Source: an uncultured Nostocoides sp. (GTDB lineage Bacteria; Actinomycetota; Actinomycetes; Actinomycetales; Dermatophilaceae). From it: 6,816 nucleotides of DNA. Under the pieces are notes generated by a model, which did no database searches, was not told the origin of the DNA, and worked only from the letters and a program-made list of their open reading frames with translations. A program made the position numbers and the translations under genes. Numbering within the stretch: position 1 is the first letter of the stretch; each line of letters opens with the position of its first letter. The stretch is from NCBI GenBank assembly GCA_936931335.1, contig CAKZIH010000214.1, forward strand, positions 1 to 6,816, read 5' to 3'. Shown here one piece after another: positions 6,743-6,816 of this stretch.

Positions 6743-6816
6743 TCACCGCGTTGCGCCGGTCACCGCCCAGGCGTCATCGCGCACCCGGTGCCGCAGGAGC
6801 AACCCGCGCACGAGCA
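6743..6816 (-). CDS. Possible C-terminal tail of an upstream gene, unrecognised
   Basis: A minus-strand frame is open from the window edge to TGA at 6745-6743 and gives 23 codons, 21 of them ending in G or C, reading LVRGLLLRHRVRDDAWAVTG and a few more residues. It would end 90 bp upstream of the methyltransferase start, leaving room for the promoter. No family can be recognised from so short a piece, and high-GC DNA often yields such frames by chance. Only the neighbouring sequence can decide. Confidence 0.22.
   Translation of the reverse strand, partial: LVRGLLLRHRVRDDAWAVTGATR

Noticed and set aside
1..6816. CRISPR arrays, tRNA or rRNA genes, insertion sequences, attachment sites
   Set aside because: I saw no regularly spaced repeats, cloverleaf, transposase-like frame, terminal inverted repeats or duplicated flanks; a window this short and gene-dense leaves little room for them.

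Overview
The window (about 6.8 kb, high GC, GTG starts, strong G/C preference at third codon positions) looks like part of a defence island from a high-GC Gram-positive bacterium, most likely an actinomycete. The assignment rests on composition, on a TANNNT -10 box placed for leaderless translation, and on the types of gene. No species can be named.

Layout. The left 4.2 kb (+ strand) holds two overlapping genes: the 3' part of a large superfamily 2 helicase of the DrmA type (entering from outside the window, ending at 2487) and a complete DUF1998-domain protein of the DrmB type (2477-4177). This is the core gene pair of DISARM anti-phage systems. The right 2.6 kb (- strand, convergent) holds a compact type II restriction-modification system: a 5-cytosine DNA methyltransferase (6652-5543) whose stop codon overlaps, as ATGA, the start of an NgoMIV-family restriction endonuclease (5546-4683). 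The endonuclease keeps the catalytic and CCGG-reading residues of NgoMIV at the same spacing, so GCCGGC is the predicted target. Downstream on the same strand, between the endonuclease and the helicase pair, lies a 94-residue protein (4496-4212). It consists only of a small domain that normally forms the N-terminus of larger HNH or DUF3883-type nuclease proteins.

How the parts may work together. The R-M pair is self-sufficient: methyltransferase first, nuclease translationally coupled, no controller gene in view. DrmA and DrmB form the DNA-translocating complex of DISARM, which in known class 2 systems is accompanied by a 5-cytosine methyltransferase and a phospholipase-D-like DrmC. No DrmC is visible here. 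The only cytosine methyltransferase in view belongs to the NgoMIV-type system and is transcribed toward drmAB. Whether this is a hybrid DISARM/R-M system or two neighbouring systems cannot be decided without the upstream flank.

Non-coding stretches are short: 34 bp between the convergent genes, 186 bp between the endonuclease and the 94-residue gene, and about 160 bp at the right edge carrying a likely promoter for the methyltransferase and perhaps the tail of another minus-strand gene. I saw no RNA gene, insertion sequence, CRISPR array or attachment site.
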